Shown here: piece after piece, positions 63,761-64,000 of the stretch
Layout: the number at the start of each line of letters is the position of its first letter
How positions within the stretch are numbered: position 1 is the first letter of the stretch
NCBI RefSeq assembly: GCF_019740315.1
Contig: NZ_JAHXZR010000007.1
Coordinates: 62,001 to 126,000, forward strand
DNA: 64,000 nucleotides
Source of the DNA: Oceanobacter mangrovi
Lineage (GTDB): Bacteria; Pseudomonadota; Gammaproteobacteria; Pseudomonadales; Oceanobacteraceae
Reading direction: 5' to 3'
Program-made: the position numbers and the translations under genes
Notes under the pieces: generated by a model
The model's database searches: none
What the model saw: the letters and a program-made list of their open reading frames with translations, nothing else
Told to the model about the DNA's origin: nothing

Positions 63761-64000
63761 TGGCAAAGCTGGTTTTTCATCTTAATGGCGTCCCGCAAGA
63801 GGAAGCTGATCAGGTACGTACAACGCTGGATCAACATGGTATTTCGTATTACGAAACCAACGCTGGCCGCTGGGGCATTTCAGTGGCCGCCATCTGGCTG
63901 CATCATGACGAGGAGCTGGCACAGGCACGTGCGCTGATCGAAGAGATTCAGGCGGAATTGCATAACAACCCGCCTGCAGTGCCGTCGTTTCGGCAGAAGT
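63760..64000 (+). CDS. DUF6164 family protein (5' part only)
   Basis: A short gene whose ATG shares one base with the lnt stop (TAATG) and that runs off the right edge after 80 codons. It reads MAKLVFHLNGVPQEEADQVR and then YYETNAGRWGISVAAIWLHH, close to the conserved start of the DUF6164 family, whose function is unknown. Overlap with lnt suggests translational coupling. Confidence 0.82.
   Translation, partial: MAKLVFHLNGVPQEEADQVRTTLDQHGISYYETNAGRWGISVAAIWLHHDEELAQARALIEEIQAELHNNPPAVPSFRQK

Overview
The window reads as a chromosome segment of a marine-type gammaproteobacterium, most like the Oceanospirillales/Pseudomonadales. This rests on synteny: nadB divergent from rpoE-rseA-rseB; hemA-prfA-prmC divergent from a TPR lipoprotein gene, lolB-ispE-tRNA-Gln-prs-rplY-pth-ychF; miaB-ybeZ-ybeY-ybeX-lnt; rsmI divergent from lpoA-yraN-diaA. 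I cannot name the genus from sequence alone. Genes are dense and mostly native in base composition. The exception is one AT-rich block (about 34.5-39.0 kb), which is an integrated element.

Layout. 1-6.9 kb: envelope-stress sigma factor with its anti-sigma genes and a sigma-E-type promoter, nadB, sdhE/ygfX, ygfZ, a 3-hydroxyisobutyryl-CoA hydrolase-like gene and an unknown membrane-anchored protein. 7.1-17.3 kb: a leftward nutrient-uptake block. It has a large TonB-dependent receptor behind an array of 11-bp repeats that looks like a PhoB box, a glycine/serine-rich lipoprotein, and a complete dedicated TonB2-type energising system (DUF3450, TtpC-like ExbB, ExbB, ExbD, TonB, TPR). 17.4-34.3 kb: housekeeping and catabolic genes (DUF2333, trmO, a GGDEF/EAL protein, an RNA m5C methyltransferase, an ornithine-decarboxylase-type enzyme, a CoA-transferase, a fused LigB-LigA extradiol dioxygenase with a divergent LysR, an ABC exporter, a crotonase, an RRM protein, hemH, and a lone Anbu proteasome-like protease).

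34.45-39.04 kb: a 4.5-kb element bounded by an 89-bp perfect direct repeat of the 3' end of rnpB (RNase P RNA). It carries a tyrosine integrase next to the rebuilt rnpB end, an unrecognised 185-aa protein, a serine resolvase with a three-subsite res-like region directly upstream, and a Cys-rich lipoprotein. 39-49 kb: rnpB, rsmI/lpoA (start codons overlapping back-to-back), yraN, diaA/gmhA, a sulfide:quinone reductase-like flavoprotein, moeB, prmC, prfA, hemA. 49-64 kb: outer-membrane lipoprotein, isoprenoid, nucleotide and translation genes, a TetR regulator with TGAACGTTCA palindromes and a small linked ORF, miaB and the ybeZYX-lnt operon, ending in a partial DUF6164 gene.

Two copies of a 165-177 bp palindromic, MITE-like repeat lie in convergent intergenic gaps. 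Each sits between the two arms of a rho-independent terminator, and in the same orientation relative to that terminator. This and the rnpB-borne element with its private res site are the least ordinary structures here. The Pho-box receptor/lipoprotein/TonB block is the best candidate for a functionally undescribed system.
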